Part shown: positions 1 to 8,768 of the stretch, piece after piece
How the letters are laid out: every line of letters begins with the position of its first letter
How positions within the stretch are numbered: the stretch's first letter is position 1
DNA from: Alistipes sp.
GTDB lineage: Bacteria > Bacteroidota > Bacteroidia > Bacteroidales > Rikenellaceae
DNA: 64,000 nucleotides
Assembly: GCA_017408825.1 (NCBI GenBank)
Contig: JAFQTX010000025.1
Location: 1 to 64,000, forward strand
Reading direction: 5' to 3'
The notes under the pieces: generated by a model
Told to the model about the DNA's origin: nothing
Seen by the model: only the letters and a program-made list of their open reading frames with translations
Database searches by the model: none
Position numbers and translations under genes: made by a program

Positions 1-2
1 AT

Positions 3-128
3 TTTGCCGTCAGAAGGCATTAGATACAACGCTCGGCGAATTTCATAGCGATGGGCTGTACTAAAACGTACTGCTCATTGCTATTGATAATTCGTTAGCG
101 GACGTAGATAATGACTTATCACGGCAAA
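3..128. repeat. Large imperfect palindrome 3' of purA
   Basis: Seen directly: the stretch folds on itself around a loop at 62-67. The outer arms TTTGCCGT (3-10) and ACGGCAAA (121-128) match exactly, the inner arms around GTAC (58-61 and 68-71) match closely, and the middle is roughly 70-75% complementary. It starts 80 nt beyond the purA stop codon and no gene covers it. It may extend past the left edge of the window. It could be a miniature inverted-repeat element, an unusually large terminator or mRNA-stabilising hairpin, or a small structured RNA; the sequence alone does not decide. Confidence 0.7.
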
Positions 129-207
129 GAACGACAAAATAGACTTTTTATTCAGCCTCAATTCCTGTCTTAGGTTATGGTGCAAATCTCCCCCCCACGC
201 CTTGAGG

Positions 208-1491
208 TTAGAAAATCTCCTTGCGGATGATTGTCTGCTCACGGTCAGGGCCTACCGATACTACTGCTACCTCTACGCCTGTAAGCTCCTCGAGCTTAGC
301 GATATAGGCCTTAGCATTTGCGGGCAGCTCATCGTACGACTTAATCTTGGTGATATCCTCCTGCCAGCCGTCGAGCTCGATGTACTCAGGCTCTACACGC
401 TCAAGTTTAGCAATGGTCGAAGGTACATAGTCGATATGCTCGCCATCGAGCTTATAGCCTGTGCAGATGCGAATCTTATCGAGACCCGAGAGCACGTCGA
501 AGAGCATCAACGATAGGTAGTTAAGTCCGCTTATGCGACGTACGTGGTTGAGCACCACAGTATCCAGCCAACCCACACGACGTGGACGACCTGTCACAGT
601 GCCATACTCATGGCCACGCTCACGTATGTAGTTGGCACGCTCGTCGAAGAGCTCCGAGGGGAATGGGCCCTCGCCAACACGTGTGGTATAGGCCTTAGCC
701 ACGCCCATAACATTGTTTACGTAGCGTGGTGCAATACCTGTGTTTACTGGCACGCTTGCTGCCGTAGGGCTTGACGAAGTTACGAATGGATATGTGCCGT
801 GGTCGATGCATAGCATAACACCCTGAGCACCCTCGAACAGTACCTTCTTACCCTCCTCGATAAGGCGGTTGAGAAGCACCGACGTGTCGCAGATCATCGG
901 ACGAAGACGCTCGCCAAGAGCTATATACTGGTTATATATGGTGTCGAAGTCGCAGGGCTCCATGCCGAGTGCCTGAAGCTCCAGGTTCTTCTGTGCCAAC
1001 GCATCGTGCAGACGCTCTGCGAAGTACTCCTTGTCGAGAAGATCGCCGATGCGGATGCCTACACGGCTATACTTGTCGGTATATGCAGGGCCGATACCCT
1101 TCTTTGTTGTGCCAATCTGGCGGCCACCCTTGAGTGCTTCGTAAGCGCCGTCGAGCATTGCGTGGTAGGGCATAACGCAGGCGGCACGGTCCGAGATAAA
1201 TAGTTTATAGTCGGTGATGCCTGCCGAGTGTAGTCTCTCCAGCTCCTCGAACAACGATACTGGGTTGATGACCATACCGTTGGCCATAATGTTTACGATG
1301 TGTGGGTTGAACACTCCTGATGGTATCGACTGAAGTGCGAACTTCTTGCCGTCAAAGACGATAGTATGGCCTGCATTGTTGCCACCCTGATGGCGAACTA
1401 CGACATCGGCACCACCAGCATAGAAGTCGGTGATCTTACCCTTACCCTCGTCGCCCCACTGAGCGCCAACAACAACCAAAGTATTACTCAT
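208..1491 (-). CDS. purA: Adenylosuccinate synthetase
   Basis: Joins IMP and aspartate using GTP to make adenylosuccinate, the first committed step from IMP to AMP; cytosolic. The 427-aa length is normal for the family. Visible signatures are the glycine-rich GTP loop GAQWGDEGKGK (residues 9-19), the IMP-site segment QGGNNAGHT shortly after, GAQGVMLCIDHGTYPFVTSS around residue 220, TTRVGEGPFP, and the guanine-binding region near TGRPRRVGWLD. It is the last gene of a minus-strand run with a nucleobase permease and guanine deaminase, 133 nt after the permease, with a possible promoter of its own. Identification is secure. Confidence 0.98.
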   Translation of the reverse strand: MSNTLVVVGAQWGDEGKGKITDFYAGGADVVVRHQGGNNAGHTIVFDGKKFALQSIPSGVFNPHIVNIMANGMVINPVSLFEELERLHSAGITDYKLFISDRAACVMPYHAMLDGAYEALKGGRQIGTTKKGIGPAYTDKYSRVGIRIGDLLDKEYFAERLHDALAQKNLELQALGMEPCDFDTIYNQYIALGERLRPMICDTSVLLNRLIEEGKKVLFEGAQGVMLCIDHGTYPFVTSSSPTAASVPVNTGIAPRYVNNVMGVAKAYTTRVGEGPFPSELFDERANYIRERGHEYGTVTGRPRRVGWLDTVVLNHVRRISGLNYLSLMLFDVLSGLDKIRICTGYKLDGEHIDYVPSTIAKLERVEPEYIELDGWQEDITKIKSYDELPANAKAYIAKLEELTGVEVAVVSVGPDREQTIIRKEIF

Positions 1492-1566
1492 AGTTTCTAA
1501 TGTTTAAGTCCCTCCGAGAAACGTTTCCTTGCAACACCCTCGGATGATGACACAATTTTACAGCTA

Positions 1567-1574
1567 CAAATGTA
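1567..1574 (-). promoter_or_regulatory. Candidate -7 element for purA
   Basis: On the minus strand the bases read TACATTTG, fitting the Bacteroidota -7 consensus TAnnTTTG, 75 nt before the purA ATG. No convincing -33 TTTG is seen at the usual spacing, so this is a weak call. Confidence 0.4.
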
Positions 1575-1624
1575 GTAAATATTGTATAAATATAGGTGTA
1601 TTGTACCGTGAAATTATCAACAGA

Positions 1625-2905
1625 TTATGAAATTTTGCCGTCACTCTTAGGCTTTGGTGCTCGATTTATTACGTGCTCGAGCAGTATAACCACTATGACT
1701 CCCATAGCGAAGCCGTTAGATACCAGCGGCTTAACCACCTGTGGGGCAATGTCGCCAGGCATCAGCTGGAAGAGCATAGCCACCATCAGTGGAAGACCGA
1801 CTGTAATACCGTCGGAGAACGACTGCACCGAGCGAGTGGAGTGTAGCATCTCGAACGAGGCGGCAAGCTGCGTGCCCATAAGGAAGAGCAGGATGACGCC
1901 AATAACGGGGTTGGGTATTGCTGTGAGAATCCATATTAGACGGTCCGAGAGCGAACATCCTACAAGTAGTAGCGTTGCGGGGATTAGCGCATAGCGTGAT
2001 GCGCAGCCTGTTGAGGCGATGACACCTGGACTCATCGAGAAGTTCACAGGACCAAGCACGCCGAGCGAGCCAGCGAAGATGTTGGCAACACCCGTAAGGC
2101 GTATGCCACGCTTAAGGCGGCGATCCATATTCTGCACCTGAAGCATCTTGCCCAGCGACTCTATCGAGCCTACGTCGTTGATTAGAAGTGCGATATAGCA
2201 TATCACAAAGGCCACTACAAGACTCCAGTCGAAGGTAAACTCACCGATGAACAGACCATCGACCGATGCGGCACTTGGAGTAAAATCGGCTACTGGGAAT
2301 AGGGCATAATATATGGCGCTGCCCGCAACCAGTGCTATGGGTATCACGAGGCTCTTGGCCACACCCTTGAGCTTACGGTTGAGCACTACCATTATAAGAG
2401 ATCCCACGATGGCAAACACAAGGCCAAAGTGGTGCTCCGAGGTGGATGCTCCAGCAGGGAATATAAGGTTCTTGATTACGGGCGATAGGGTGAATGCTAT
2501 AAGCATAAGTATCACAACGACGATACGTGGGGTGAAGAGTCGTTGTAGGAGGGTTATCGCCTTGCCGAGGCTGAGCAGCGTGATCAGCACTCCGCCAATG
2601 GCTATTGATGAGTATATTGCATCGCTCTGGGCGTTAGAGCCTAAGGCCGAGAGTACGCCTACAAGAAGGACCGCTGCAGGACCTACGACGATGGGTAGTC
2701 GGTGGCCCCAGACAACCTGTACAAATCCCGTGATACCCATCACGGCAAAGAGCTTCTGGGCATAGAATAGCTTGTCGGCGGGTGTTCCCTGGGCTACAAA
2801 TACGCTTGTGGCAACGACGGCTACGGCGAGGATAAACCACTGTACGGCGTAGAGCAGTAGGTCGGAGAGTGGTAGTCGGTCGTCGATGTTATACTTTAGT
2901 TTCAT
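1625..2905 (-). CDS. NCS2-family nucleobase permease (uracil/xanthine type)
   Basis: An inner-membrane transporter of 426 aa with about 12-14 hydrophobic segments, importing a purine or pyrimidine base by proton symport. The segment SPGVIASTGCASRYALIPA (about residues 290-310) fits the conserved region in the second half of UraA/PbuX-like proteins. It begins 9 nt after the phosphodiesterase stop, in the same run as guanine deaminase, which suggests a purine substrate (xanthine, guanine or hypoxanthine). The exact substrate cannot be read from the sequence; uracil remains possible. Confidence 0.88.
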   Translation of the reverse strand: MKLKYNIDDRLPLSDLLLYAVQWFILAVAVVATSVFVAQGTPADKLFYAQKLFAVMGITGFVQVVWGHRLPIVVGPAAVLLVGVLSALGSNAQSDAIYSSIAIGGVLITLLSLGKAITLLQRLFTPRIVVVILMLIAFTLSPVIKNLIFPAGASTSEHHFGLVFAIVGSLIMVVLNRKLKGVAKSLVIPIALVAGSAIYYALFPVADFTPSAASVDGLFIGEFTFDWSLVVAFVICYIALLINDVGSIESLGKMLQVQNMDRRLKRGIRLTGVANIFAGSLGVLGPVNFSMSPGVIASTGCASRYALIPATLLLVGCSLSDRLIWILTAIPNPVIGVILLFLMGTQLAASFEMLHSTRSVQSFSDGITVGLPLMVAMLFQLMPGDIAPQVVKPLVSNGFAMGVIVVILLEHVINRAPKPKSDGKIS

Positions 2906-2914
2906 AGGCTTCAG

Positions 2915-3685
2915 TTACTTATTGTTGGTTTTTGAGTTAGCTATGCACTCGGCAACGAGTGCCGGATTGTCAGTTGTTATGTAGTCTACGCCGTGGCGTA
3001 TTGCCCACTCGACGCCACTCGGCTGGTTCACAGTCCAGATACTCACCTTGAGGCCTAAGCGCTGTGCACGCTTTATCCAGGCGGGGTGTAGGCGGAGTAT
3101 GGCTGCGGGGTAGCTGATGCCCTTGTAGCCACGTTTAGCAACCTTGCGTGGCGATAGATCGCCCATAAGATACATAGAGCCTCGTTCGCGAGCAAGGTCG
3201 CAGATGCGCTTGCTGAACGATATGTAGGTCACTCTATCTGTTAGGCCATATCTCTCTACTGTCGAGTCGATAGTTGCAAACACCTCCTCCTCGGACTCCT
3301 TGCCCAGAAGTTTTATCTCGAGCAGAAGCTCTATCTCGGGATACTCTTTAGCCACGGCGAGATACTCCTCGAGTGTGGGCAAACACTCTCCATTCTCCAG
3401 AGGTGTGGAGCGTAGTGCCTCGAAGCGGGTCTTGTTTATTGGCTCGCCGCCACTCTTAGGGTGGTTAGGGCCGTGGGCAACTACCGCACGACCATCGGCC
3501 GTAAACACTACGTCGAACTCCACAACGTTGATGCCTGCTGAGTGTGCTGCGTGTAGCGATGCTAACGAGTTCTCGGCCGACCCCTCCACAGAGTGGTGAC
3601 CACGGTGTGCTACGATCTGCTGTGCCGAGAGTGTGGCGATGCTAAGTAGCGTAGCGACTATCACGATGGCGGTTCTTCTAATCAT
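2915..3685 (-). CDS. Secreted glycerophosphodiester phosphodiesterase
   Basis: A 256-aa GDPD-family (TIM-barrel) enzyme that splits glycerophosphodiesters into glycerol-3-phosphate and an alcohol. The N-terminus (residues 1-21, ending LSAQQ) is a signal peptide, so it acts in the periplasm. Catalytic and metal-site residues are visible: HRG at 27-29, EN at 39-40, EFD at 56-58 and His71; EIKLLG lies mid-protein and TDNP near the end. The frame stays open upstream to 4105, but that part is antisense-frame noise inside guanine deaminase; the ATG at 3685 precedes the signal peptide and lies 13 nt after the upstream stop, so I chose it. Confidence 0.92.
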   Translation of the reverse strand: MIRRTAIVIVATLLSIATLSAQQIVAHRGHHSVEGSAENSLASLHAAHSAGINVVEFDVVFTADGRAVVAHGPNHPKSGGEPINKTRFEALRSTPLENGECLPTLEEYLAVAKEYPEIELLLEIKLLGKESEEEVFATIDSTVERYGLTDRVTYISFSKRICDLARERGSMYLMGDLSPRKVAKRGYKGISYPAAILRLHPAWIKRAQRLGLKVSIWTVNQPSGVEWAIRHGVDYITTDNPALVAECIANSKTNNK

Positions 3686-3698
3686 TGCGGCTGGGTTG

Positions 3699-4217
3699 TT
3701 AGTATTCAATCTTGTCGAGTTTGTCGTCCCACTTGCGGAATGCTGCCATAGCCTCGTCGCGCATAAAATGCTCGCAGTGAATCGACCTGCGGTCGTAGTC
3801 GAGTCGTAGTTGGTCGTAGATGAACGAGTCATCGAAGTCGATGGCCGCTGCATCACGCTTGGTGTTGGCATAGCATATGCGCTCAATGCCCGCCCAGTAT
3901 AGGGCGCTAAGACACATCGGACAGGGCTCACACGAGGTGTACACGGTGCACCCCTTGAGGTCGAAGGTCTGAAGCTCACGACAGGCATTGCGTATGGCCA
4001 CCACCTCAGCGTGTGCCGTAGGGTCGTTGTTGGGCACCACACGGTTAGCCCCCTTGGAGATGAGCTTGCCGTCACGAACAATGACTGCACCAAAGGGCCC
4101 TCCACCCTCGTCGATATTCTCGATCGAGAGCTCTATGGCCATCTGCATAAATCTACGGTCCTCGGCGCTGAAGTCCTGACGCTCGGGGAGTCCGTTCTGT
4201 GTGTCAAACTGCTTCAT
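3699..4217 (-). CDS. guaD: Guanine deaminase (cytidine-deaminase fold)
   Basis: Converts guanine to xanthine and ammonia with a zinc-activated water. The 172-aa protein has the zinc signatures HAE (69-71) and PCPMC (98-102, after TSCE). The later segment FDDSFIY and the C-terminal aromatic ending IEY resemble the Bacillus-type guanine deaminase more than tRNA adenosine deaminase TadA, which is why I call GuaD. The start at 4217 (MKQFDTQ) is preferred over an in-frame ATG at 4280, because a promoter-like element lies between them. First gene of an apparent guaD-GDPD-permease operon. Confidence 0.88.
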   Translation of the reverse strand: MKQFDTQNGLPERQDFSAEDRRFMQMAIELSIENIDEGGGPFGAVIVRDGKLISKGANRVVPNNDPTAHAEVVAIRNACRELQTFDLKGCTVYTSCEPCPMCLSALYWAGIERICYANTKRDAAAIDFDDSFIYDQLRLDYDRRSIHCEHFMRDEAMAAFRKWDDKLDKIEY

Positions 4218-4237
4218 AGTATGTTGTTTTATCTGCG

Positions 4238-4245
4238 CAAAGATA
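4238..4245 (-). promoter_or_regulatory. -7 element of the guaD operon
   Basis: The minus strand reads TATCTTTG, a strong fit to TAnnTTTG, 20 nt before the guaD ATG. No clear TTTG is seen at -33. Confidence 0.55.
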
Positions 4246-4338
4246 TAAGTTTTTGTCGATTTTCGCCCATATCGAGCCACAATTTTTAGGCCAATACTAC
4301 GATTGTAGTGGCACTATGTGGTCTGTGCGATAAATAGC

Positions 4339-4369
4339 GAGGAGGTCAAGGACATAGCCTCGACCTCCC
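4339..4369 (-). terminator. Hairpin terminator of the envelope operon
   Basis: The minus strand has GGGGAGGTC pairing with GACCTCCTC around a short loop, about 30 nt after the stop of the SH3 gene. The T tract behind it is poor, so efficiency is uncertain. Confidence 0.55.
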
Positions 4370-4397
4370 CGATGAAGTAAGTATTGTCCGCTCAGGA

Positions 4398-5498
4398 CTA
4401 TTTTTTCTGCTTCTGAAGACGTACAACAAGTACGATGATCACACCAACGAGCAGTGCTATGGCACATACTAAGCCACATATAACCAGTATGTTGGAGCTA
4501 ATGCCACGTGAGCCGAATACCGAGTCCTCGTCGATGTTAGTATTGGCGCTCTTGAGAGTAAGCTCCTCGGCACCATACTGGTTGAGGAAGAATACCTTCT
4601 TGCTAACGTTGTCGAAATATACGACTGGCAGGTTGTCGCCTGGAATCAGGGCCAGGTAGTATCGCTTGGTTGATGGGTGGCGGTTGTAGCCTATGGTGTA
4701 CTCTATCTTGCGAATATCCTCCAGTGAGCTGGGTATCACACCTCCCACCGTACCGTTGTATACACGCACGTATCGCTGACCTATCTCCACGACGTAGTTT
4801 GGGTTGGCAGCCGAGCGCCACTCGCCAATCATCCATTTATACTCTGCTGGGAGCTGGCCTATGGTTGAGTTATAGAGGGGCAATGATAGCTCGTAGTCGC
4901 TCTTGACGCCAGTGTTCACTGCTGCTGCACGGTGCAGAGGGAGTTTTACACCCTCACGTGCATAGTCGCCTATACTCTGAAGTTCGAGGTCTACAACATA
5001 TGTCTCGCTCCAGCTGCCATACGTAGCCTTCAGCGTGATGTCGTTGCCGCCCGAAAGACGCCACTTACCCACAGCCTTGAACGCTCCATCGAGTACGAAG
5101 TTACCCTTCTTATCGAGCGTGAGGCAGTTGCCTGCATTGTCGAACCATTTGCCCGCAAGCCACTTGGTCGTAATATTGAGGTTTACGGCGTTAGCGGGGT
5201 AGTCGCCCACCTGCGACTTAGCCACATATCCGTAGATGTTTTTGTAGCGTATATAGTACCAGTTGCTATTCTCGTAGGCTATATCCAAAAACTCTGCTGC
5301 GTAGTCACCATTTGGAAGCCTACCGATAATCTGACCACGTGTCGAGGGGTGGTTGCGAATGTTTGTATATCCGTCGTAGGCTTTGCTATATACGTAGTCG
5401 TAGTAATCGCCACCACTGGCCATAACTTGTGTGGGGATGCTGATAAATGCCGTTACGATAAGTGTAAGTGCAAATCTAAGTATCTGTTTCATAGTCAT
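4398..5498 (-). CDS. Secreted SH3-domain protein with C-terminal membrane anchor
   Basis: 366 aa. Residues 1-28 look like a signal peptide. Residues about 36-95 resemble a bacterial SH3 (SH3b) domain: an N-terminal YTNIRNHPS, the RLPNGD turn and a closing YGYVAKSQV. The middle holds two Trp-containing modules, around GKWFDNAGNCLTLD and GEWRSAANPNYVVEI, that look like a duplicated lipocalin-like strand pattern. One strong hydrophobic helix (about 334-356) is followed by basic residues. SH3b domains often bind peptidoglycan, so a cell-envelope role is inferred. It starts 3 nt after the preceding gene's stop. An alternative start two codons in (5492) would begin MKQIL like its neighbour. Confidence 0.75.
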   Translation of the reverse strand: MTMKQILRFALTLIVTAFISIPTQVMASGGDYYDYVYSKAYDGYTNIRNHPSTRGQIIGRLPNGDYAAEFLDIAYENSNWYYIRYKNIYGYVAKSQVGDYPANAVNLNITTKWLAGKWFDNAGNCLTLDKKGNFVLDGAFKAVGKWRLSGGNDITLKATYGSWSETYVVDLELQSIGDYAREGVKLPLHRAAAVNTGVKSDYELSLPLYNSTIGQLPAEYKWMIGEWRSAANPNYVVEIGQRYVRVYNGTVGGVIPSSLEDIRKIEYTIGYNRHPSTKRYYLALIPGDNLPVVYFDNVSKKVFFLNQYGAEELTLKSANTNIDEDSVFGSRGISSNILVICGLVCAIALLVGVIIVLVVRLQKQKK

Positions 5499-5501
5499 CT
5501 G

Positions 5502-5939
5502 TTAATATTGAGGGTATAAGGTTACGCTATACTCTTTGCCATTTTTATAGACGTACATTGTGCCTACAAAAACACCATAGTCGTTGAATACTCCCTCGAA
5601 GCAACCGGTGTTTTGGTGCTGGGCGGTGTACTCCTCGATGATGATGCGACCATTTCGGGTGTAGCCATTGAGTGTGAGTTTGTTGTTTGGGCCATACTTG
5701 TTGTAGTAGTACCAGCCAGTGTAGACACCCTCATAGTGGTGCTCAAGATATACTGTCACGCCCAGCGACTTACCTATTGTTCCGGTGTAGATTGCGCTGT
5801 AATATACCTCGGATGTTGGCTCGTCGGCAGTTGGCTCACTGCTAATCACCCTCTCCACGCTCTCAGCATATGCTTGTTGAGGGGTGCCTATGGCGGCGAT
5901 GGACATTACCGCAAGGAGGATGGTTAAAATCTGTTTCAT
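5502..5939 (-). CDS. Small secreted protein of unknown function
   Basis: 145 aa with a clear signal peptide (residues 1-25, ending QAYAE). The mature part is rich in Tyr, Gly and beta-forming residues (GWYYYNKYGPNNKLTLNG, then a TMYVYKNGKEYSVTLYP tail), suggesting a small beta-sandwich or lipocalin-like fold. I do not recognise the family. It lies 24 nt after the phosphoethanolamine-transferase-like gene and 3 nt before the SH3 gene; both small proteins begin MKQIL, suggesting related leaders. Confidence 0.7.
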   Translation of the reverse strand: MKQILTILLAVMSIAAIGTPQQAYAESVERVISSEPTADEPTSEVYYSAIYTGTIGKSLGVTVYLEHHYEGVYTGWYYYNKYGPNNKLTLNGYTRNGRIIIEEYTAQHQNTGCFEGVFNDYGVFVGTMYVYKNGKEYSVTLYPQY

Positions 5940-5963
5940 TTGCTGTAAAGTTTAAGGGTTGTT

Positions 5964-7538
5964 CTATAAATTAGTAAATATGTCGTTCGTTGTGTTAAAT
6001 ATATCGTACTCAGGGTTGTACACTGGGCTATCGATGCTTAGTCGGTGAAGTATCGAATGGAATATGTGATACTGGTCTACGTCTCGAGCGACAACTGCCG
6101 CACGGTCCGAGGTCCAGACAATAAAGGGTATCTCGTACTGCTCACGTGGTGCAAGGTTCTTAGGCATACCATGCATATATAGGTTGCCTTCGCCCAGCGA
6201 CTCGCCGTGGTCCGATACGAAGATTAGCGTAGACTGCCACCCCTCGAGCCCTCGAAGCTCCTCAATAGCCGAGTGTATGATGTAGTCGGTGTAGAGTATC
6301 GAGTTGTCGTAGGCGTTGATAAGCTCCTCGCTATCGGCCTTCGACATCTCCACAGTGGTGCACACTGGGGTGTAGATCTCGAACTGCTTAGGATACTTCT
6401 TATAATATAGTGGTCCGTGGCTGGTTGAGGTGTGGAGCACCACGAACACCTTATCCTTCTGGCTCTCGGCGATTGTCTCCTTGAGGCCGCTAAGGAGTAT
6501 TCCGTCGTATGAGGCATCCTCCTCGGGGTAGAGCTTTTTGAGCTCCTCGACACTCTCGATACGGTCGATATGTAGTGGTGACTCACCCCAGTTGTTTGTT
6601 CGCCAGATGACATCCACGCCTGTGCGGAAGAGGTAGTTGGGCAGTATCTCGTAGAGGTCGCCCGTGGGTTTATGGTCGATTATAGCCTTGACACCCGCTG
6701 TTGTGTAGGTAGCTGCCGACTCGGCCATCAGCGCTACGACGCTGTCTTGCTCGATGAGCGGTGTGGTTGAGCGTGAGTAGCCATATATCGAGAAGTTAGC
6801 CCTGCGTGACGACTCGCCGATGATGAGTACGCAGACCTGCTTGTCGCTATTTCGTATGGTGGCATCAGGTAGTAGTATCTCCTTTTGGTTTAGGCGCTTC
6901 CAGCTATTGTAGTAGCGTATGCTATTCACGCTATACGACCAGGGGAGGATGATACTGCCAAGGTGTGGTACGTTGCGGTCGATCCACAGAGTGTTCGAGA
7001 GGTTGGCAACACCGGCGAGGATGATAACAACGATCGAGACGACACTGCTTATTGCCCAGTGCTTTAGCTTGCCATAGTCGAGACGCTGAGCGAAGAGATA
7101 GACGCAGGGGATGATGCCTAATAGGAGTAGGTAGGCAAATCCCGAGAATGATACGTAGGCCGTAGCCTCGCCCGTGCGGGTGTTGAACACGTTGCCCATC
7201 ATCTCGGAGGTGAGCAACACCTCGTAGCCATTGATGAAGTATAGCGCAAGAGCGTTGCCCACGAGTGTTATGGCAATGATAACCTTGCCCACCACTCGAG
7301 CTGCGTAGAGTAGCAGGTAGTAGAGTAGGAAGTGTGCCGCAAGCATTATTGCGACCAAGCCTACGACTATAAGCACGCCATTAGCTCCTCCCTCGATACG
7401 CTCGAGTACGCCATCGAAGAATGGAATGTTGTAGCCTACGAGTGTGAAGATACTTAACAGCGCTGCTATGTATGCTACGTGTCGGGGGCGGCGTACATAC
7501 TGCCACATACGCCCCAATATATTACTTTTCTCTGTCAT
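5964..7538 (-). CDS. Phosphoethanolamine-transferase-like membrane enzyme (EptA/sulfatase fold)
   Basis: 524 aa. The N-terminal 200 residues form about five membrane helices; the C-terminal part is an alkaline-phosphatase/sulfatase-fold domain facing the periplasm. Visible signatures are IIGESSRRANFSIYGYSRST with TTPL, a Thr-rich segment TYTTAGVKA where the nucleophile would sit, HTSTSHGPLY, and the metal-site SDHGESLGE followed by HGMP. EptA-type enzymes move phosphoethanolamine onto lipid A or other envelope acceptors; the acceptor is unknown here. I chose ATG 7538 (MTEKSN), which overlaps the upstream gene's end by 17 nt, over a start at 7565. Confidence 0.85.
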   Translation of the reverse strand: MTEKSNILGRMWQYVRRPRHVAYIAALLSIFTLVGYNIPFFDGVLERIEGGANGVLIVVGLVAIMLAAHFLLYYLLLYAARVVGKVIIAITLVGNALALYFINGYEVLLTSEMMGNVFNTRTGEATAYVSFSGFAYLLLLGIIPCVYLFAQRLDYGKLKHWAISSVVSIVVIILAGVANLSNTLWIDRNVPHLGSIILPWSYSVNSIRYYNSWKRLNQKEILLPDATIRNSDKQVCVLIIGESSRRANFSIYGYSRSTTPLIEQDSVVALMAESAATYTTAGVKAIIDHKPTGDLYEILPNYLFRTGVDVIWRTNNWGESPLHIDRIESVEELKKLYPEEDASYDGILLSGLKETIAESQKDKVFVVLHTSTSHGPLYYKKYPKQFEIYTPVCTTVEMSKADSEELINAYDNSILYTDYIIHSAIEELRGLEGWQSTLIFVSDHGESLGEGNLYMHGMPKNLAPREQYEIPFIVWTSDRAAVVARDVDQYHIFHSILHRLSIDSPVYNPEYDIFNTTNDIFTNL

Positions 7539-8748
7539 AATCTCTCTTTTTAGGTCGCCACACACCCACTATAAGGGTGATTACAAGCAAGGCGATGAAC
7601 AATACGACGATGTTGTATACGATTGTTAGTGCCCAGTTTATGGTGTGTGTTGAGTTGTTCGTGGGTCGGTCGCTTGTCGAGCTGTCGTAGCGAGCAAAGG
7701 GGTTGGTGTAGATATATGCGCCATCCTCGAACTCGGCCACGATGCGTGCATATGGCTCATCCGTAGGGAGTGTGTAACTTAGTGAGTTGCTGTTGCCTAT
7801 TTCGGCAAGCGTGGTGTGGTGCTGACCATAGATGACTATGCGTCGTGCTCTGTCCGAGAGGCTGATATATATGCTGTCGCCCTTGGACCCTATGTCGGTG
7901 ATGCGGGGTAGTGTGCGGTTTTTAGCCTGTTTCACACTCCAGTCTCCCGAGCCGTAGTCGGGAACACGCATCGAGTAGTAGCAGCCATCACGTAGCGTGT
8001 GTAGCACATCGAGGTAGTTGGCCGTGGGTGTGCAAAGGAAGTTACAGCGCACGGCGATCTTCGAACTGCTGTCGGGGTAGTGCAGGTCGTCGTTGGCCAG
8101 TCCAAAGGAGTAGTGCCCTGCGCTGAGGGCTGTATCCCAGTACTCGTTCTCGGTGGTCTTGCCGCTGTCGAGCTCCATAATCTCATATCCCGAGAGCCTC
8201 TCGAGCATCGCTTGTGTGGTTAGCGGCGTGCGTCGAGGGTGGTTTAGCTGCAAGATGTCGCACTTGGCGGTGAGCAGGTCTATCTGCCACTGGCGCTGCG
8301 AGGCGAAGATGGGTAGCAGGTGGTCGAATAGCATAACGCCATCCTTAGCGCCGAAGACGAGCTTGTGGTATTTGAGTAGGTTGTAGCCGTGCTCGTAAGC
8401 CTTGGCATCAAGCAGTGGGTCGCTGGGGTGTGCTGTGAGCGTGTTGTGGTTCGAGAGCGTTACGATGTCGTAGCCATAAGGCTCGTAGCTCGCAATGACC
8501 TCCTCGGGCCATAACTCGCACTCGTTTGTAGGTCCTTCGATGCGTGTATGTGTGTGGAAGTTAGCACGTTTCCAGCAGTGCGCCGTGTCGATATTGCGAT
8601 AGGGGTTGAATAGGTCGGGGCCGCTGAATGGCTCGGGCTTGGCGAAGTCATATATGGGGCTGATACTCGTTACGACAATGGCGCACAAGGCCACCAGCAC
8701 AGCTGTTACCAAGCCCTTAAATAGATATTTTACGATGTGCTTTGTCAT
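7522..8748 (-). CDS. Membrane-anchored PHP-domain phosphoesterase-like protein
   Basis: 408 aa with one hydrophobic helix near each end (about 9-29 and 368-392), placing the central domain outside the cytosol. The domain shows PHP-family metal motifs: NFHTHTRIEG, LSNHNTL, LNHPRR and ANDDLHY. PHP proteins are metal-dependent phosphoesterases or phosphatases. It is the first gene of a four-gene run with the phosphoethanolamine-transferase-like enzyme, and the two overlap, which suggests joint work on a phosphorylated envelope component. The substrate cannot be inferred. Confidence 0.75.
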   Translation of the reverse strand: MTKHIVKYLFKGLVTAVLVALCAIVVTSISPIYDFAKPEPFSGPDLFNPYRNIDTAHCWKRANFHTHTRIEGPTNECELWPEEVIASYEPYGYDIVTLSNHNTLTAHPSDPLLDAKAYEHGYNLLKYHKLVFGAKDGVMLFDHLLPIFASQRQWQIDLLTAKCDILQLNHPRRTPLTTQAMLERLSGYEIMELDSGKTTENEYWDTALSAGHYSFGLANDDLHYPDSSSKIAVRCNFLCTPTANYLDVLHTLRDGCYYSMRVPDYGSGDWSVKQAKNRTLPRITDIGSKGDSIYISLSDRARRIVIYGQHHTTLAEIGNSNSLSYTLPTDEPYARIVAEFEDGAYIYTNPFARYDSSTSDRPTNNSTHTINWALTIVYNIVVLFIALLVITLIVGVWRPKKRDYDREK

Positions 8749-8768
8749 TGTCGTCTCCCTAAACTATA

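Noticed and set aside
3686..4105. N-terminal extension of the GDPD gene
   Set aside because: It runs inside guanine deaminase in another frame and lacks domain sense; a signal peptide starts at 3685.
4218..4280. Longer start for guanine deaminase
   Set aside because: The extension crosses a strong TATCTTTG promoter element and adds non-conserved residues.
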